Below, in pieces: positions 17,126-26,391 of a stretch of DNA of 54,498 bases. Numbering within the stretch: the stretch's first letter is position 1; each line of letters starts with the position of its first letter. Source of the stretch: Lachnospiraceae bacterium (GTDB lineage: Bacteria; Bacillota; Clostridia; Lachnospirales; Lachnospiraceae); assembly GCA_017938285.1 (NCBI GenBank), contig JAGBBW010000103.1:1-54498 (forward strand). The letters are read 5' to 3'. The notes under the pieces were generated by a model. The model saw nothing but the letters and a program-made list of their open reading frames with translations, was not told the origin of the DNA and searched no databases. A program made the position numbers and the translations under genes.

Positions 17126-17653
17126 ATGAGCAAAGGAATCATTTTATACCAATCCAAATACGGAGCAACCAAAAAATACGCCGACTGGCTGAAGGAAGCC
17201 ACCGGCTTTGACTGCATAGAAACCAAAAAGGCAGATATTCAGACGGTCCGGAACTATGATACCATCCTTCTTGGCGGAGGCGTATACGCCTCCGGAATCG
17301 CTGGTCTGTCTTTCCTGCGTAAGCATATTGCGACTCTGAAAGATAAGAAAATTGCGGTATTCTGCGTTGGTGCTTCCCCTTATGACAAAACTTCTTTTGA
17401 AGCAGGTTACAGGCACAATTTCAAAGACGCCCTGGAAGGTATCACCTGCTTTTACTGCCGCGGCGCATGGAATGAAGCAGCCATGAGCTTTAGTGACAGA
17501 ACGTTGTGCAAACTGCTGCAAAAGGCCGTGGCAAAGAAAAATCCGGCGGACTATGAGCCTTGGGAACAGGCACTGGTGAGTGCCATGGGACAAAGCTGTG
17601 ACTGGACGGAGAAAAAATATCTGGAACCACTGTTAAATTATATAAAAGAATAA
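17126..17653 (+). CDS. flavodoxin-domain protein
   Basis: A 175-residue protein with an FMN-binding flavodoxin-like fold. The phosphate loop is LYQSKYGATKKYADWL and the second loop is LLGGGVYASGIAG, as in the HemG/Flavodoxin_5 group. The family includes menaquinone-dependent protoporphyrinogen oxidase, but many clostridial members are of unknown role. AGGAGG-type spacing before ATG is good (AAGGAGGACTCACTT). Position after a MarR regulator suggests a stress or redox role, which is inference. Confidence 0.85.
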   Translation: MSKGIILYQSKYGATKKYADWLKEATGFDCIETKKADIQTVRNYDTILLGGGVYASGIAGLSFLRKHIATLKDKKIAVFCVGASPYDKTSFEAGYRHNFKDALEGITCFYCRGAWNEAAMSFSDRTLCKLLQKAVAKKNPADYEPWEQALVSAMGQSCDWTEKKYLEPLLNYIKE

Positions 17654-17675
17654 CTCAAGTGGAAAGGACCTTGCC

Positions 17676-18293
17676 ATGACAGAACAAGACTGGGAACAAA
17701 AACTGAATATCAGCACTACCGGCCGGGATGATACCCATGCCGACCAGTTCCACCACCCTTACGAGCCTACGCCCTACTGTGTACTGGAACGACTGGCTGA
17801 CAGCAGTTACATTACAGCCAGAAACACGTTAGTGGATTACGGCTGTGGCAAAGGCCGTGTCGATTTTTTCTTTGCACACAAGCTGGGCTGTAAGTGTGTC
17901 GGTCTGGAATATGACCAACCCATTTACCAGCAGGCCAGGGAAAATTGGAACACCTTTGCCAGGCAGCACCAATCCGCCGAAAACATTACGTTTTTCTGTG
18001 AAAATGCAGAGAAATATGAAGTCACCACCGCCGACTGCTTTTACTTTTTCAACCCCTTTACCGTAGAAATCCTCCGCTCCGTCATGCAGCAGATTATCAG
18101 CTCCTACTATGAGAACCCACGGACCATGCGGCTGTTTTTCTACTATCCTGACCCGGAATATGTAAGTTATTTACTGACTGGAGATTCTTCCGGAATGCTG
18201 GACGCCCTTTATTTTCTGGATGAAATCGACTGCCGTGATTTGTTCGATGGAAAAGATGAGCGGGAGAAAATTATGATTTTTGAACTGACATAA
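17676..18293 (+). CDS. class I SAM-dependent methyltransferase
   Basis: A 205-residue Rossmann-type methyltransferase. Motif I is LVDYGCGKGRVDFF, with the acidic residue of motif II in GLEYD. The motif IV region reads DCFYFFNPF, where NPF replaces the DPPY/NPPY of nucleic-acid methylases, so the substrate may be small. It starts 22 bases after the flavodoxin gene, so the two are co-transcribed. Confidence 0.82.
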   Translation: MTEQDWEQKLNISTTGRDDTHADQFHHPYEPTPYCVLERLADSSYITARNTLVDYGCGKGRVDFFFAHKLGCKCVGLEYDQPIYQQARENWNTFARQHQSAENITFFCENAEKYEVTTADCFYFFNPFTVEILRSVMQQIISSYYENPRTMRLFFYYPDPEYVSYLLTGDSSGMLDALYFLDEIDCRDLFDGKDEREKIMIFELT

Positions 18294-18333
18294 GTTCTGC
18301 TGCTGACCGCATTAGAGAATATGGCATAAAACA

Positions 18334-18379
18334 CCGCTCCTATCCGGTACTTGTTATATGAAGTACCAGACAGGAGCGG
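18334..18379. terminator. bidirectional terminator between methyltransferase and tldE
   Basis: A long stem with arms CCGCTCCT/AGGAGCGG outside and GGTACTT/AAGTACC inside, between convergent genes. A second 9-bp inverted repeat (CGTAATTAT/ATAATTACG) follows within 50 bases. Confidence 0.75.
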
Positions 18380-18468
18380 AAATTATTTCTTCGTAATTAT
18401 TCAGTACCTTCATAATTACGATTCACAAATCCATGAAAATCAGCTTCGCTGAACAGTTACATTTCTTC

Positions 18469-19818
18469 TTATTTTCCTGCAATCGTCATTTCCTTAATCA
18501 GCACCGAAGGAGAACCACATCGGCTGGACCCCAGGGCAAATGGATTGAACTTCAGATCCTCGCCAATCCTTGCAATTTCCTTCAGCAGTGTGAAGAAATT
18601 TCCGGACACGGTAATACTCTTTACCGGTCTGCCTTTCTTTCCATCTTCGATGCAGAATCCGGAAGCTGCCAGAGAAAAGTCACCAGTCACCGCATTTGCA
18701 CCGGCATGCATACCTTCCACGCTGGTAATGTAAATACCATTTCCTGCCTCTGCCATCAGATCGTCCAGACTGCCCTTCACCGGATTGATATAAAAGCTGT
18801 ACGGACGAATGCCTACATTGGACGCATAGGAAGCCTTATGCCCATTACCGGTTGTCTTCACACCTGCCGCAGCTGCCGTCTTTAAATTGTGGAGTAGTGT
18901 CACAAACTGACCGCCCTCGATAACATTTTTCTTGTAAGTCGCCACACCCTCATCATCGAAGGTCGCCTTTACCAGTGCATCTTCCTTCATCGGGTCATCG
19001 GTCAATGTCACAATATCTGCCGCAATCTGCTCTCCTTCCTTGTCCTTTAACAGGGAAAGTCCCTTCTGGGCTGCTTCTGCTGAAAATACCGAAGCATAGG
19101 TAGACAGCATACTTGCCATAACCTTATTGGAGAACACCACCGGATATTTGCCGCTTGGCACAGACTCCGCACCAATCGTATCCACGGCATCCTTCACTGC
19201 TTCTTTTGCAATCTTTTCCACATTAAACGAATCAAACTTACCGGACGCAACTTCCATGCCGTCATACATTTCCCCGTTATCAGCCACTACTGCCATACCA
19301 TAAGTAAAGGAAAAAGCGGCACTGTCTTCCAGGTCAAGTCCGTTGGAATTATACAAAGCGGACTTACTCTCTACAAAACCTGCATACGCCTGGGTTCCAT
19401 CCACCACACGGTTATCGGTGGCATATAACTGATTCTGTAAAGACATGGAAAAATCAATCAGTTCTGCTGCTGTTGGAAGCTTTGCTTCTTCCTTTGGAAG
19501 CACTGCATAGGTATCCCCCTTGGTATGGATGAAAGCCTGTTCTTCACTTTCAATGGATTTCGCATTTTCCAGAGCCCGCTCCACTAAAGACACTGCTTCT
19601 TCCTCTGACAAATGCTCGGTGGAAGCATACCCCATTTTTCCATCCACAAGACACTTGAAGCACACACCAAGACGGCTGCTTGTATTAAAGCCCTTTACCT
19701 CTGTCTTAAAAATTTCTGTCTGGGTTTCCGCAGACTCACTATAATAAAGTTCGTAATCTTTTACCTGTTTTGCTTCGGCAGCCTGAATCACTGCCTGTTT
19801 AAAATCCTGATAATTCAT
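18469..19818 (-). CDS. tldE: TldE/PmbA-family protease subunit
   Basis: A 449-residue member of the TldD/PmbA superfamily lacking the HExxxH zinc motif, which marks it as the TldE-type subunit. Typical segments: FNTSSRLGVCFKCLVDGKMGYAST, NGLDLEDSAAFSFTYGMAV and the C-terminal GDFSLAASGFCIEDGKKG. With TldD it forms a heterodimeric metalloprotease that degrades unfolded peptides and matures certain peptides. The ATG at 19818 follows GGAGG. It lies 74 bases after tldD on the same strand. Confidence 0.9.
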   Translation of the reverse strand: MNYQDFKQAVIQAAEAKQVKDYELYYSESAETQTEIFKTEVKGFNTSSRLGVCFKCLVDGKMGYASTEHLSEEEAVSLVERALENAKSIESEEQAFIHTKGDTYAVLPKEEAKLPTAAELIDFSMSLQNQLYATDNRVVDGTQAYAGFVESKSALYNSNGLDLEDSAAFSFTYGMAVVADNGEMYDGMEVASGKFDSFNVEKIAKEAVKDAVDTIGAESVPSGKYPVVFSNKVMASMLSTYASVFSAEAAQKGLSLLKDKEGEQIAADIVTLTDDPMKEDALVKATFDDEGVATYKKNVIEGGQFVTLLHNLKTAAAAGVKTTGNGHKASYASNVGIRPYSFYINPVKGSLDDLMAEAGNGIYITSVEGMHAGANAVTGDFSLAASGFCIEDGKKGRPVKSITVSGNFFTLLKEIARIGEDLKFNPFALGSSRCGSPSVLIKEMTIAGK

Positions 19819-19892
19819 AGTTTCCTCCATTTCCGGAACATTCTTTATTTTTTATTGTCCATCCGCCATCACAAATAGTAACGCCTTATTTC

Positions 19893-21275
19893 CTAGCGTC
19901 CTCCTACCGTAATTGATGATACACGGATGAGCGGCTGGCCTACATCCGTTGGAATGCTGCCGGAGGAAGCTCCGCACATACCCTGTCCACGATCCAGGTT
20001 TTTGCCTACCATATCAATGTTCATCAGAATATCAGAGCCCTTGCCTATCAGGCTGGCACCACGTACTGCCTCACAGATTTCACCATTTCTGATAATGTAA
20101 CCTTCTGCCACGGAGAAATTGAACTGTCCGGTCAGTGGATTTACGGAACCACCACCCATCTTCTTTGCATAAAGACCATTTTCGATGGATGCAATGATAT
20201 CCTTATCTTCGTCCTCACCCGCAGCAATAAACGTGTTAGTCATACGGGAAGTCGGCTCATAAGCGTAACTCTGGCGGCGGCTGTTGCCGGTCGGAGCCAT
20301 GCCCATACGTCTGCCGTTTAACTTGTCCACCATGTAGGACTTTAAAATACCATTCTCAATGAGGACATTTCTCTGGGACGGAGTACCCTCATCATCGATG
20401 TTAATGGAACCCCATCCATTTGGAATCGTACCGTCATCAATGGCAGTAACCTTTTCATTGGCAATCTGTTCTCCCAGTTTTCCTGCAAATACGGACTGGC
20501 CAAGTGCCACACTGGAAGCCTCCAGGGCATGACCACATGCCTCATGGAAAATAACACCACCAAACGCATTTTCAATGGCAACCGGCATAACACCTGCCTC
20601 TATGTAGCCTGCGTTAATCAAAGTCATTGCCTGCCTTGCAGCCTCAATACCAACTTCCTTTGGCGGGAACAAATCAAATAATTCCATACCGACTCTGGCA
20701 CCCGGAGAACAGCTGCCGGTCTGATTTTCACCATCCCTGCTGGCAATGGCACTGCATACAATTCTTGTACGAATCTGGCGGTCTTCCGCAAACAGTCCCT
20801 CACTGTTGGCAATCATGATATTGTGGTCCACATCCAGGAAAGAACCTGTCACCTGGGAAATATCCTGATGATACTCCTTTGCTGCCAGACAGGCTTCCTT
20901 TAAAAAATCCACCTTATACGAATTTTCTACAGACACCGGAACAATTTTTACCGGATGAATGTCGCCAAATCTGCGCTCCCTGAGCACCACATTGGCAATA
21001 GCGGCACTTCCTGTACCAAGGGCGTCTGCCACCCGTCTTGCACAGGCAAGAACTGCTCCTCTCTCTAAGGAAGAAGCAGAACCGGAAACACATCTTGTCC
21101 CCTTAAATACCCGGATGCCAACACCGGCAATCACCGCATCCTCAATTTTATCAACTTTCGTAGAAACCATCTGAATGGATTTCTGGTTCGTGTGTTCCGC
21201 GAACACTTCTGCATAATCCGCACCAGTCGATAATGCAATGCCCAGTGCTTCTTTTACCAGGGTTTGTGGTAACAT
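19893..21275 (-). CDS. tldD: TldD-family zinc metalloprotease
   Basis: A 460-residue catalytic subunit. The HExxxH zinc site is seen as HEACGHALE, and the third ligand is probably the Cys in RGQGMCGASSG. The TldD landmarks SEGLFAEDRQIRTR and SYAYEPTSRMTNTFI are present. The start at 21275 is set by AAGGAGG; a longer upstream frame would run through a terminator-like hairpin. Partner of tldE. Confidence 0.92.
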   Translation of the reverse strand: MLPQTLVKEALGIALSTGADYAEVFAEHTNQKSIQMVSTKVDKIEDAVIAGVGIRVFKGTRCVSGSASSLERGAVLACARRVADALGTGSAAIANVVLRERRFGDIHPVKIVPVSVENSYKVDFLKEACLAAKEYHQDISQVTGSFLDVDHNIMIANSEGLFAEDRQIRTRIVCSAIASRDGENQTGSCSPGARVGMELFDLFPPKEVGIEAARQAMTLINAGYIEAGVMPVAIENAFGGVIFHEACGHALEASSVALGQSVFAGKLGEQIANEKVTAIDDGTIPNGWGSINIDDEGTPSQRNVLIENGILKSYMVDKLNGRRMGMAPTGNSRRQSYAYEPTSRMTNTFIAAGEDEDKDIIASIENGLYAKKMGGGSVNPLTGQFNFSVAEGYIIRNGEICEAVRGASLIGKGSDILMNIDMVGKNLDRGQGMCGASSGSIPTDVGQPLIRVSSITVGGR

Positions 21276-21301
21276 AATAATCCTCCTTGTTTTTCCGAAG
21301 G

Positions 21302-21327
21302 AAAAATGCCCACCCGTTTTGCGGGCA
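21302..21327 (-). terminator. terminator-like hairpin in the tldD leader
   Basis: Minus strand: TGCCC/GGGCA stem followed by five T, then a second small TTTTTCC/GGAAAAA hairpin. It lies about 27 bases before the tldD start. It may limit read-through from clpB or act as an attenuator. Confidence 0.5.
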
Positions 21328-21380
21328 GAGGATTTTCCTCCTTGTTTTTTACTCTTTTTACTATCATAATTAATCAAATC

Positions 21381-21406
21381 TGCCCCACCTTACAACAGAT
21401 GGGGCA
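21381..21406 (-). terminator. terminator after clpB
   Basis: A TGCCCCA/TGGGGCA perfect 7-bp stem with a 12-base loop, followed on the minus strand by a T-rich stretch. It lies about 40 bases past the clpB stop. Confidence 0.7.
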
Positions 21407-21446
21407 AATGTTACAGCAATGAAACATATAATGAAACTTTCTTTTT

Positions 21447-21767
21447 CTATGCCTCTACCCGCGCTGTCAGACTTCCGTTCTCCACATCCAGCACAATGGT
21501 CTGACCCGGTGCCACTGCGTCCGACAAAATGAGCCGTGCGCTCATGGTTTCCACCGTTTTCTGCAGATACCGCTTCAAAGGTCTTGCACCATAGGCCGGA
21601 TCGTAGCTCTGGGAAATGGCAAAGTCCTTTGCCGCCTCCGTCATACGGATGGAAATTTCCCTGTCTGCCAGTCTCTTGTTCAAATCGGAAATCAACAACT
21701 CCATGATACCACAAACATCGTTTTTTGTCAGTGGGCTAAATGTAATAATTTCATCAAGACGGTTCAA
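21447..21767 (-). pseudogene. clpB: C-terminal part of ClpB, out of frame with the rest
   Basis: It encodes the end of the AAA2 module and the D2 small domain ([12 protein letters not shown]..., SYDPAYGARPLKRYLQK with the sensor-2 GAR motif). It continues the ClpB coding sequence one base out of frame. The normal junction would read FRPEFLNRLDEI; here the T run is four bases, where five would restore the frame. Either one T is missing in this strain or the assembly lost it. As written, this part lacks a proper ribosome binding site and is probably not translated alone. Confidence 0.85.
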
Positions 21768-24031
21768 AATTCCGGACGGAACTGTCCGCGCAGCTCGTTC
21801 ATGACAAACTGTACATTCTCTTCGGCAATACTGCCGTCCTCCCTGGCACCGTCTAACAGGTACTGGGAACCAATGTTGGAGGTCATAATGAGAATCGTGT
21901 TCTTAAAGTCCACGGTTCTGCCCTGGGAATCAGTCACACGTCCATCATCCAGAATCTGCAGCATAACATTGAACACATCCGGATGGGCCTTTTCAATTTC
22001 GTCAAACAATACCACGGAGTAAGGCTTTCTGCGAACTGCTTCTGTCAACTGGCCGCCCTCTTCGTAACCGACATATCCTGGAGGCGCTCCAATCAGTCTG
22101 GATACCGAGTACTTCTCCATATATTCGCTCATGTCAATACGGACCATATTCTGTTCATTATCAAACAGCGCTTCCGCTAAAGACTTGGCAAGCTCCGTCT
22201 TGCCGACACCGGTCGGTCCCAGGAATAAGAAGGAACCGATTGGCTTGGTCGGGTCCTTAATACCAGCCTTGGAACGAAGGATGGCGTCCGCCACCTTTTC
22301 CACCGCTTCCTCCTGGCCAATCACTCTCTTATGAAGTTCTTCGTCCAGGTGCAGGGTCTTGTTTCGTTCACTTTCCGTCAGCTTCGCAATCGGAATGCCG
22401 GTCCAGCGGGACACAATCTTCGCTATTTCTTCCTCGTCCACATTTTCATGCACCAGCGTATGTCCTTCTGCTGCCACCTTCACTTCTTCCTCTTCCAGCT
22501 GTTTCTTCACTTCCGGCAGCTTGCCGTACTTTAATTCTGCGGCTTTATTTAAGTCGTAGTTGCGCTCTGCCATGGCGATTTCCGCATTAATATCCTCCAG
22601 CTGCTCCCGGAGCTTCTGCACACGTTCCACGGATGCCTTTTCATTATCCCACTTTGCTTTCTGTCCGGCAAATTCTTCCCGGAGCTCTGCCAGTTCTTTC
22701 TGCAGATTCGTAAGACGCTCCCGGCTTAACCGGTCGTCCTCTTTCTTTAAGGCCGCCTCTTCAATTTCCATCTGCATAATGCGGCGTTTCACATCGTCCA
22801 GTTCAGTCGGCATGGAGTCTAACTCTGTCTTAATCAGCGCACAGGCTTCATCCACCAGGTCAATCGCCTTATCCGGCAGAAAACGGTCGGAAATGTAACG
22901 GTTCGATAAGGTTGCTGCGGAAACCAGCGCACCGTCATTGATTTTTACGCCATGGTAAACCTCGTAACGCTCCTTTAAACCACGGAGAATGGAAATCGTG
23001 TCCTCCACCGTCGGTTCGTCTACATGCACCGGCTGGAACCTTCGCTCCAAAGCAGCGTCTTTTTCCACATACATACGGTACTCATTTAACGTGGTGGCAC
23101 CGATACAATGCAGCTCACCACGGGCAAGCATTGGCTTTAACATATTTCCGGCATCCATGGACCCTTCGGTCTTTCCGGCACCTACAATCGTATGCAGCTC
23201 ATCAATGAAAAGAATGATTTTTCCATCACTTTTTTTCACTTCCTCTAACACTGCTTTTAACCGCTCTTCGAATTCGCCACGGTACTTTGCTCCGGCAACC
23301 AGAGCTCCCATATCCAGGGCAAACAACGTCTTATCCTTTAATCCCTCCGGCACATCCCCGGCAACAATACGCTGGGCAAGACCTTCCACCACGGCGGTTT
23401 TACCAACACCCGGCTCGCCAATCATCACCGGATTGTTTTTTGTTTTTCTGGACAAAATGCGGATCACATTCCGGATTTCCGAATCTCTGCCAATGACTGG
23501 GTCCAGCTTCTGTGCCCTAGCACGCTCCACCAAATCGTAACCGTACTTTTCCAGTGTATCATAGGTTGCTTCCGGATTATCCGTGGTCACTCTCTGGTTG
23601 CCCCGGACTTCGGAAAGCACCTGTAAGAAACGCTCCCGGTCAATACGGAAGGTTTTCAGTAATTCCTTTAACTCCCTGCCGGCGTTTTTCAGAAGGCTTA
23701 AGAATAAATGCTCTACGGACACATACGCATCGCCCATGTGCTTTGCCTCGTCCTCCGCATAAATCAATACCTTATTCAAATCATTGCCAACGTACACCTG
23801 TCCGCCGGACACCTTCGGTCTCTTATTCAACAGACCACGAAGCTGCGCTAAAAATACCTCCGGTGAAATTTCCATTTTTTCAAACAGCTTTGCAATCAGA
23901 CTGTCTTCTGTCGTGAGCAAGCTGTAAAGCAAATGCTCCGGTACCAGTTCCTGATGACCGTAGTCGTAGGCTAACTTTTCACAATCCTGTACTGCCTGTA
24001 ACGATTTCTGGGTGAATTTGTTAATGTTCAT
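21764..24031 (-). CDS. clpB: ClpB disaggregase, truncated by frameshift
   Basis: The Hsp100 AAA+ chaperone that rescues aggregated proteins with DnaK. An N domain (1-150, [16 protein letters not shown]), first AAA module (Walker A GEPGVGKT, Walker [10 protein letters not shown]), middle coiled coil (about 400-525), and second AAA module ([22 protein letters not shown]) are intact. The frame ends early at [11 protein letters not shown], about 105 residues short of normal, because of a T-run frameshift near 21767. The missing part continues at 21447-21767. Loss of the D2 small domain would block hexamer function. Expression is under a CIRCE/HrcA-controlled promoter. Confidence 0.93.
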   Translation of the reverse strand: MNINKFTQKSLQAVQDCEKLAYDYGHQELVPEHLLYSLLTTEDSLIAKLFEKMEISPEVFLAQLRGLLNKRPKVSGGQVYVGNDLNKVLIYAEDEAKHMGDAYVSVEHLFLSLLKNAGRELKELLKTFRIDRERFLQVLSEVRGNQRVTTDNPEATYDTLEKYGYDLVERARAQKLDPVIGRDSEIRNVIRILSRKTKNNPVMIGEPGVGKTAVVEGLAQRIVAGDVPEGLKDKTLFALDMGALVAGAKYRGEFEERLKAVLEEVKKSDGKIILFIDELHTIVGAGKTEGSMDAGNMLKPMLARGELHCIGATTLNEYRMYVEKDAALERRFQPVHVDEPTVEDTISILRGLKERYEVYHGVKINDGALVSAATLSNRYISDRFLPDKAIDLVDEACALIKTELDSMPTELDDVKRRIMQMEIEEAALKKEDDRLSRERLTNLQKELAELREEFAGQKAKWDNEKASVERVQKLREQLEDINAEIAMAERNYDLNKAAELKYGKLPEVKKQLEEEEVKVAAEGHTLVHENVDEEEIAKIVSRWTGIPIAKLTESERNKTLHLDEELHKRVIGQEEAVEKVADAILRSKAGIKDPTKPIGSFLFLGPTGVGKTELAKSLAEALFDNEQNMVRIDMSEYMEKYSVSRLIGAPPGYVGYEEGGQLTEAVRRKPYSVVLFDEIEKAHPDVFNVMLQILDDGRVTDSQGRTVDFKNTILIMTSNIGSQYLLDGAREDGSIAEENVQFVMNELRGQFRPEF

Positions 24032-24112
24032 AATACAGCCCCTCTTTCTCCTGTTCTTTTTTTAGTATAACCAACTATGATTTCGCTGAAACAATTTCTT
24101 GTTTCTAGAAAC

Positions 24113-24141
24113 GTTATATCATGTTTTATTAGCACTGTCAA
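24113..24141 (-). promoter_or_regulatory. sigma-A promoter of clpB
   Basis: Minus strand: TTGACA (24136-24141), 17-base spacer, TATAAC (24113-24118). The -35 box lies inside the CIRCE element, so HrcA binding would block RNA polymerase. Confidence 0.8.
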
Positions 24142-24155
24142 GTGGTGAGTGCTAA
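24129..24155. promoter_or_regulatory. CIRCE operator (HrcA binding site)
   Basis: TTAGCACTG, nine bases, GAGTGCTAA: matches the CIRCE consensus TTAGCACTC-N9-GAGTGCTAA with one mismatch. It predicts heat-shock control of clpB by HrcA. HrcA itself is not in the window. Confidence 0.92.
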
Positions 24156-24338
24156 AATTGTCAGACTTTAATTGAATTTTAATCTTTAAGCCGTTTATTT
24201 ATACGCTTTGTAGGTGTTCCGCAAACACCTGCATTAGAAAAAGAAAGAGTTTTTGATGATTGATGAAAAGAACATAACTGGTACAGTCCTTTCTTTTGTA
24301 CCAACATCCTTCACCGACCGCTGTCAGTATTTTCTATG

Positions 24339-24599
24339 TTATAACGTATCCAGTATCTCCAGATATCGTTTTTCTATTTCTTCTTTCATTCTGCAATATG
24401 CCGGAATATACGTATCAATAATCGTTTTTACCAGTTCTTTTGCTTCGTTCCCAAATTCTTTTAATACTTTCCATCCCAGTTCAAACTGAATAAAAAATTT
24501 ATCAATAATTCCGCTGATAATAAATTCATTTTCCAGATTTTCAGCATACGCATTCGAAAGTACTGCCAGATTCGAACAAAAAATATCAAACTTTTTCAT
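24339..24599 (-). CDS. HEPN-type nucleotidyltransferase partner, internally deleted
   Basis: An 86-residue protein like the HI0074/TIGR01987 'nucleotidyltransferase substrate binding' HEPN family: FIQFELGWKVLKEFGNEA, then AKELVKTIIDTYIPAY. Family members are about 125-140 residues. The segment that normally carries the catalytic R-x4-6-H (around RNLTSH) is absent, as if about 35 residues were deleted between the two conserved helices. It overlaps the MNT gene by 14 bases, which is the normal order. As a toxin it is probably inactive. Confidence 0.75.
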   Translation of the reverse strand: MKKFDIFCSNLAVLSNAYAENLENEFIISGIIDKFFIQFELGWKVLKEFGNEAKELVKTIIDTYIPAYCRMKEEIEKRYLEILDTL

Positions 24600-24879
24600 A
24601 CAAAATTTTTCCTTTCTTACTGATTGCGTCCACAAATGCTGGTTTACCTGCCTTTTTCATATCTACAATATCATACGTCAGCAAAGTAGATGTATTCTCT
24701 TCCACATCCAGGGAAAAACCTGTTATATCTCCCCCATATACCGCTAAATCAATATCACTCGCCCGGTGATAGTCTCCTCTGTCTCTGTAACCAAATAACA
24801 CCACTTTTTCTAATCCATGCTGCTGTGCTAACTCTATAATTTCTTTGATTACTATTTCTTTGATACCTGTATCATTCAT
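24586..24879 (-). CDS. MNT-type nucleotidyltransferase (antitoxin-like)
   Basis: A 97-residue minimal nucleotidyltransferase. The active site is VVLFGYRDRGDYHRASDIDLAV. The two Asp of D-x-D are present, but the usual Ser after Gly is Tyr (GYR for GSR). In MNT/HEPN toxin-antitoxin pairs the MNT protein AMPylates and silences the HEPN RNase. GAGAGGG lies six bases before ATG. Paired with a truncated HEPN gene. Confidence 0.82.
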   Translation of the reverse strand: MNDTGIKEIVIKEIIELAQQHGLEKVVLFGYRDRGDYHRASDIDLAVYGGDITGFSLDVEENTSTLLTYDIVDMKKAGKPAFVDAISKKGKILYEKV

Positions 24880-24930
24880 CCGAAACCCTCTCTGCCTGCT
24901 GAAACATACTCTGAATAACCGCCATATTTC

Positions 24931-24956
24931 AGAAAACGCTGATTCAAGCGTTTTCT
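24931..24956 (-). repeat. GGAAAACGCT-family hairpin
   Basis: A perfect 10-bp inverted repeat (AGAAAACGCT / AGCGTTTTCT, loop GATTCA) touching the stop codon of the zinc-ribbon gene. It matches hairpin 1 of the element at 10151-10176. It may serve as a terminator but lacks a T tract. Confidence 0.55.
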
Positions 24957-25903
24957 CAGCTTTGCTGATACAAGGTCGCTGTTATCTTACATTCTTTACA
25001 TATCTGAACATAGATATTTCCATAACCGGTATATTCTTCTCCAAGCTGCGCCAGATGTCTCATCCTTTTTCCACACTCCGGACAAATCGCATAATTGGCA
25101 TCATCCACATATTTCGGTGCTCCGCCAACCGCACTGCCTTCCCATTCAGAACAATAATGTTTCGCAACAGACGACTCAGAAAGCACAAAGCATTTTTCTG
25201 TCTTCCAGTTTTCATCCTCAATCCGCCTGCCTGCTCCACTCTCCTGATAAATAATCCTGCTTTCTCCATTCTCTTCGTATTTCGAAAATATGTATTTCTC
25301 CCATGGAAGACATGCCTTACAGGTTTTAATCTTAATTGTACCATCTATCCCCAGAAATGCCAGCCGTGAATCCTTACCATCTAATACCAGAATTTCTTCA
25401 TACTTAGAGCCACAATGAGGACAACGGTCCTTTGACGGTCCTCCGTATACATTCCCATTAGTTTCACATGCCTGCACTCTCTGTAATGCATAACAACTAT
25501 CATGTGTCAGCTCTTTTTTATTGCCATTTTCTATACACCAGCCAGATTCCATGGCATACTCTGCTGGTCCCACATAAATTTTACTGCGCCAGGCCGGAGG
25601 ATTCTCTTCCCATTTTTTAAATGCCTCTACCACCACTTCATCTCCAATTGCAGCTAGTGCAAGGAGAATTCCATTGATATTTAACGTATTATTTTTTTCT
25701 CCCTCAAGAAGCTCAATCAAGTTATCGCGAACCTTTGGAGATGCAGCTTTATATAGTTCAGCCGGACAGAAAATCCCCTGTTTCAAGGCTTCTTCCGCAA
25801 ATGCAGGCTCCTGAATATCTTCCTTGCGCATAAGCTCCTCGTATAAATCAGTATCTTTATTTTCTATCAATGCATTTAGTGCTTCCTTTATTTTCTCCGT
25901 CAT
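24956..25903 (-). CDS. zinc-ribbon protein of unknown function
   Basis: A 315-residue soluble protein. The N-terminal third is helical and repeat-like (EELMRKEDIQEPAFAEEALKQG, LLALAAIGDEVVVEAFKKWEE), resembling HEAT-type helices. The C-terminal two thirds carry two four-cysteine zinc ribbons: CPHC...CKAC and CPEC...CKEC. The start at 25903 is set by AAAGGTGG ten bases upstream. I do not recognise a family. No catalytic motif is visible. It ends against a repeat hairpin. Confidence 0.7.
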   Translation of the reverse strand: MTEKIKEALNALIENKDTDLYEELMRKEDIQEPAFAEEALKQGIFCPAELYKAASPKVRDNLIELLEGEKNNTLNINGILLALAAIGDEVVVEAFKKWEENPPAWRSKIYVGPAEYAMESGWCIENGNKKELTHDSCYALQRVQACETNGNVYGGPSKDRCPHCGSKYEEILVLDGKDSRLAFLGIDGTIKIKTCKACLPWEKYIFSKYEENGESRIIYQESGAGRRIEDENWKTEKCFVLSESSVAKHYCSEWEGSAVGGAPKYVDDANYAICPECGKRMRHLAQLGEEYTGYGNIYVQICKECKITATLYQQS

Positions 25904-25987
25904 CTTATCACTTCCACCTTTCAAATCCCAAACAATCCCTCCGGCATTTTTTGCCATTTCCATGAACTAATCAATATTATGCCATTC

Positions 25988-26151
25988 TAGAGCGTGTTTG
26001 AACATTGCTTTCTGCCAGATGTGCGTCCCGGTTAGTGGGAGATTTGAGGCAAATAAGGGCGGCGTAGTGGGGCTACGCCAACCGAATTTGGCCCAAATAT
26101 ACCGCAAGTGGGGCGTACAGATTGCAGGAATGAATTTTAAAACACGCTCTA
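25988..26151. mobile_element. MITE-like element with TA-bounded inverted repeats
   Basis: A 164-bp sequence without an ORF. Ends are perfect 12-bp inverted repeats (TAGAGCGTGTTT / AAACACGCTCTA), imperfectly extended to about 28 bp. The outermost TA on each side fits a TA target duplication of IS630/mariner-type elements. An internal hairpin GGCGTAG/CTACGCC is present. No transposase is nearby, so it would depend on one elsewhere. Confidence 0.7.
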
Positions 26152-26212
26152 TGGAAGCACGGACTAATTCCTTGCTTCTTTAGAAGCTTCTGGCGAATTG
26201 CACGAATTTCCA
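26152..26212. repeat. partial copy of the three-hairpin repeat
   Basis: It matches the left part of the element at 10052-10115 (GGAAGCAC, TAATTC, TTGCTTC, TTAGAAGC, GCACGAATTT) with scattered substitutions. It abuts the MITE-like element directly. The rest of 26213-26391 is A/T-rich with no ORF or strong signal. Confidence 0.6.
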
Positions 26213-26391
26213 CATCCATCTTAATTTTACCTATCCTCTGGATTATTGTCAATTTTAAAAACATATCAAATCTATAACTACCATAGAAAAGAGACGAAAA
26301 TATACATTCGCCCCTTTTCTTCACAAAATTATTTTAACTTATAACCTCGCAGGCAGTTCTCCGTTTGCCTTTTTCACTGTCTGCCCTCTGC

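Noticed and set aside
21755-21780. Programmed ribosomal frameshift in clpB
   Set aside because: ClpB is not known to use one, and a simple loss of one T in a T run explains the break; no slippery-site-plus-structure arrangement stood out.
22560-22898. Ser-rich plus-strand frames across clpB
   Set aside because: Shadow frames opposite a strongly conserved gene; Ser-rich composition is typical of antisense to Glu/Leu-rich coding sequence.
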